In this document: piece by piece, positions 61,878 to 64,000 of the stretch
How the letters are laid out: each line of letters starts with the position of its first letter
Position numbering within the stretch: the stretch's first letter is position 1
Source: Casuarius casuarius
Lineage: Eukaryota > Chordata > Aves > Casuariiformes > Casuariidae
Assembly: GCA_003342895.1 (NCBI GenBank)
Contig: PTFA01000011.1
Location: 7,775,081 to 7,839,080 of the forward strand
Reading direction: 5' to 3'
Length of the DNA: 64,000 bases
Program-made: the position numbers and the translations under genes
Notes under the pieces: model-generated
Databases searched by the model: none
What the model was told of the DNA's origin: nothing
Seen by the model: only the letters and a program-made list of their open reading frames with translations

Positions 61878-63203
61878 GCTCAGGGGCATGCCATATGCAC
61901 TAGCCCTAATTTGCTTTTTCTGAGGCATCTGCCTGTTGCTGCCACTGAAAAAAGTGTCCCAGACAGGATGTTCTGGACCAGAATGGCCGTTCAACGTTCT
62001 GATGGCAGAGAAAAGGAAGGTTGTTGCATTGACCAATTCTAAGGGAAGATAGGCCTTCTGAAAAAGGAAGGGGACTTTTCTCATTTTCTGTTGGAAGAGT
62101 TAGTGAATCTGACTAGCAGTGCAACATAACTCATTGACTGATCGTGGGAGAGAGTTCAAGAAGCATAAGAAACTAAATTTCTCATAAAAAGAGAAAAAAA
62201 ATCAACAAAGTTGGCAAATCACCATCTAGTTCAGTTGTATTAGCTTAAAAATGGTAGGGGGGATGTTGGGAAAGACAGCCCTTGCATTTCATGATTCTGC
62301 AAGCACAAAATCTTCCAGAGAGTCCACCTATTCACGAAAAGTTATGTCCCAGAATTACTATTTACTTTTCAAAAAGCTTTTTAATGCTTTTTTGGTTGCA
62401 AGGAGAACCATGACCTGAGTGCTGGTTTGTGTGAGACTGTGTTAATTTTGCCCTAGAGTATTTGGACACATTTGTCAGATTGGGCTAGACAATGCTTACA
62501 AAAGAACCTAAATAAATGTCACCCTTCGCAAAGGTCAAACCTTAAAAATCAACCTTTAGAAGACTATGACCTCCAATAAAAAATGAAACCAAGATAAAAT
62601 GCTTAAGAGTTTCAGCTTCCTATAGACAAAAGAGCCAAAGGATCATGTTTTTAATTTTAACATCACAAATTTTGTACTTGTGACATTGTCTTAAACAGAT
62701 GTCAAAAATGCAAATGAATTATCACACTGACAACTGCATTTTAACAATCAGTGAAGAGAAAAGAGGTTAGAGATTTCTTGGGGAATCTCCCAGGGAAGAT
62801 GTAAAATTCCTACCAGCAGCCTTTATAGAGTCAAAATCTGAAAAAAAAAGCTTAAATAAATAGCGAGTTAATAAGGAAAACAACACTGAAGATTAGGTTG
62901 CATTCAGAGCAAAAAAAAAACCAAAAAACTCTTGTATGAGATGTTTTTTAGTTTAAAATATTATTTGCTCTTTATAAAACTCTTGAAAATGTCCCTCGCC
63001 TGTTTTGATTAATTTCTGTTTCCATCCCGATTTGTACCATTATATTTAGACCTTATCAATAGAATCCATTTGTGTTTGGTGGATTTAAGACAGAGGATTT
63101 GTAGCCATGCAGGAAAAGCTGAAAATGAAAAAAAGTAGTTTCTTGACATCTGTAGGCCACAGAAAAAATTATCAGCTGAGACACAGAAATGAGGGGGATT
63201 AAC

Positions 63204-63220
63204 AAAAAAAAAAAAAAAAA
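63204..63220. repeat. A17 homopolymer
   Basis: Seventeen A in a row, followed by GAAAAG. I see no retroposed body upstream that would make this a poly(A) tail. Confidence 0.9.
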
Positions 63221-64000
63221 GAAAAGACATTTACAATGATATCTAACTATAACTTCAGCCTGAAAACTTTTCATCAGAAGCAATGTCTATATGTGTAAAA
63301 CCTCAGTCGATCGCCATTTCAGAGTATTCGGGGACAAATTTGATTCTGGTTGTCTTTTTTTTTCTTCCTTCCCTGTTTCAGTCTATTAGAACAGTAAAGT
63401 CGCATTAAATATGGCATAAACCAATCAATTAAATTCCTAAGTGGAATTTTTTTTCATTCTTTGCAATGAAATTAATACCAGATTTGGAATATTGGCTTAG
63501 TTTTGGGATGCTGTCATTCTGTTTGGAAGCGTATCAAAATAAAGGATGTCCAGACTTGCCAGCTGTTGCAGAATTTTCAAAACTCTTATGAATTTCCATC
63601 ATTTAGAGAGACTACTTGAAAAAGCAACTGCTTTCTGCTGAGGACTTCTTGGCTGACCGTCATGGAAAGGCATAGTTCTTGTTTAGGTACAGCAGAGGCA
63701 GTTCTTAAAGCCCGTTGCTTATGTGAAGACCTGTATATTTTTGTGTATGTTTCTGCCCATACAGACAAGTAATTACTCAGCAACAACACCAGAACAATTT
63801 CTAGTTTCTATGTACCAGATCTAGCTGCCACTCTCTCTTCTTCTGCTATCCAATTTCTAAACGGAATTGAAATAGGGAAACACAATAAAGAAGCTGTGCA
63901 GTGGCTTTCCTAATGCTCAGATAAGCCAGTGGATGAATACTCACCCTCAGTTAGGGTCAAGAAATGCTAGGAATTACTAAGGAATTGAAGGAGTAGAGAA

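Larger units (their letters stand above)
56734..64000. other. Unique AT-rich non-coding sequence
   Basis: No gene or interspersed repeat is recognised. A GC-richer segment at 59890-60070 contains a 109-codon plus frame without a known domain. AT-rich stretches around 57900-58210 have the look of a conserved non-coding element. A tandem 28-bp duplication and an A17 tract are listed separately. The end of the window (63500-64000) shows nothing distinctive. Confidence 0.6.

Noticed and set aside
1..64000. Bacterial-type operons, CRISPR arrays, riboswitches or phage modules
   Set aside because: No regularly spaced repeats, no ribosome-binding-site-linked gene strings and no long coding frames exist; all evidence points to vertebrate nuclear DNA.

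Overview
The window looks like nuclear DNA from a sauropsid vertebrate, most likely a bird. Three things support this. It holds several decayed CR1 LINE copies, with the characteristic 3' ends that finish in ATTCTGTGATTCTA-like tails. It holds older CR1/L3-type and MIR (CORE-SINE) relics. It also holds a 383-bp solo LTR of endogenous-retrovirus type flanked by a clean 6-bp target-site duplication. The base composition is AT-rich with local GC-richer patches, recognisable repeats cover only a few percent, and three N positions point to a draft assembly. There is no bacterial or viral gene organisation: no operons, no long open frames, no RNA genes and no CRISPR array. The longest open frames (about 75 to 140 codons) are what chance gives in 64 kb, or they lie inside transposon relics.

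Layout. 1-15.5 kb: mostly unique AT-rich sequence with a possible L3-like relic near 2.7 kb, an ancient repeat at 6.0 kb and a CR1 tail at 7.5 kb. 15.5-16.2 kb: an old LINE ORF2 fragment interrupted by two CR1 3' ends placed head to head. 19.9-20.1 kb: a MIR-like SINE. 24.1 kb: a CR1/L3-like tail. 29.2-29.4 kb: a microsatellite next to a CR1 tail. 32-39 kb: a T28 tract, a perfect 36-bp tandem duplication, a TA/TG microsatellite and a GC-rich patch at 37.2-37.5 kb. 44.4-45.0 kb: a second GC- and CpG-richer patch. 45.6-46.0 kb: the solo LTR. 46.4 kb: a short exon-like open frame ending in a good splice donor, unproven. 50.2-51.1 kb: a 0.9-kb CR1 reverse-transcriptase pseudogene that runs straight into a MIR-like SINE. 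53.0-53.8 kb: simple repeats and a doubtful inverted-repeat element. 56.7 kb: a CTCF-like site. 58.2 kb: a palindromic homeodomain-type site in AT-rich sequence that could be a conserved non-coding element.

Taken together, this is an intergenic region or the inside of a large intron. No host gene product can be named from the sequence. What can be read is an insertion history: MIR and L3-type relics are oldest, CR1 copies came later, one of them inside the older LINE, and the LTR is the best-preserved insertion. I found no convincing previously undescribed system. The items most worth checking are the solo LTR, the head-to-head CR1 pair nested in an older LINE, the ancient repeat at 6.0 kb, the CTCF-like site and the exon-like frame at 46.4 kb.
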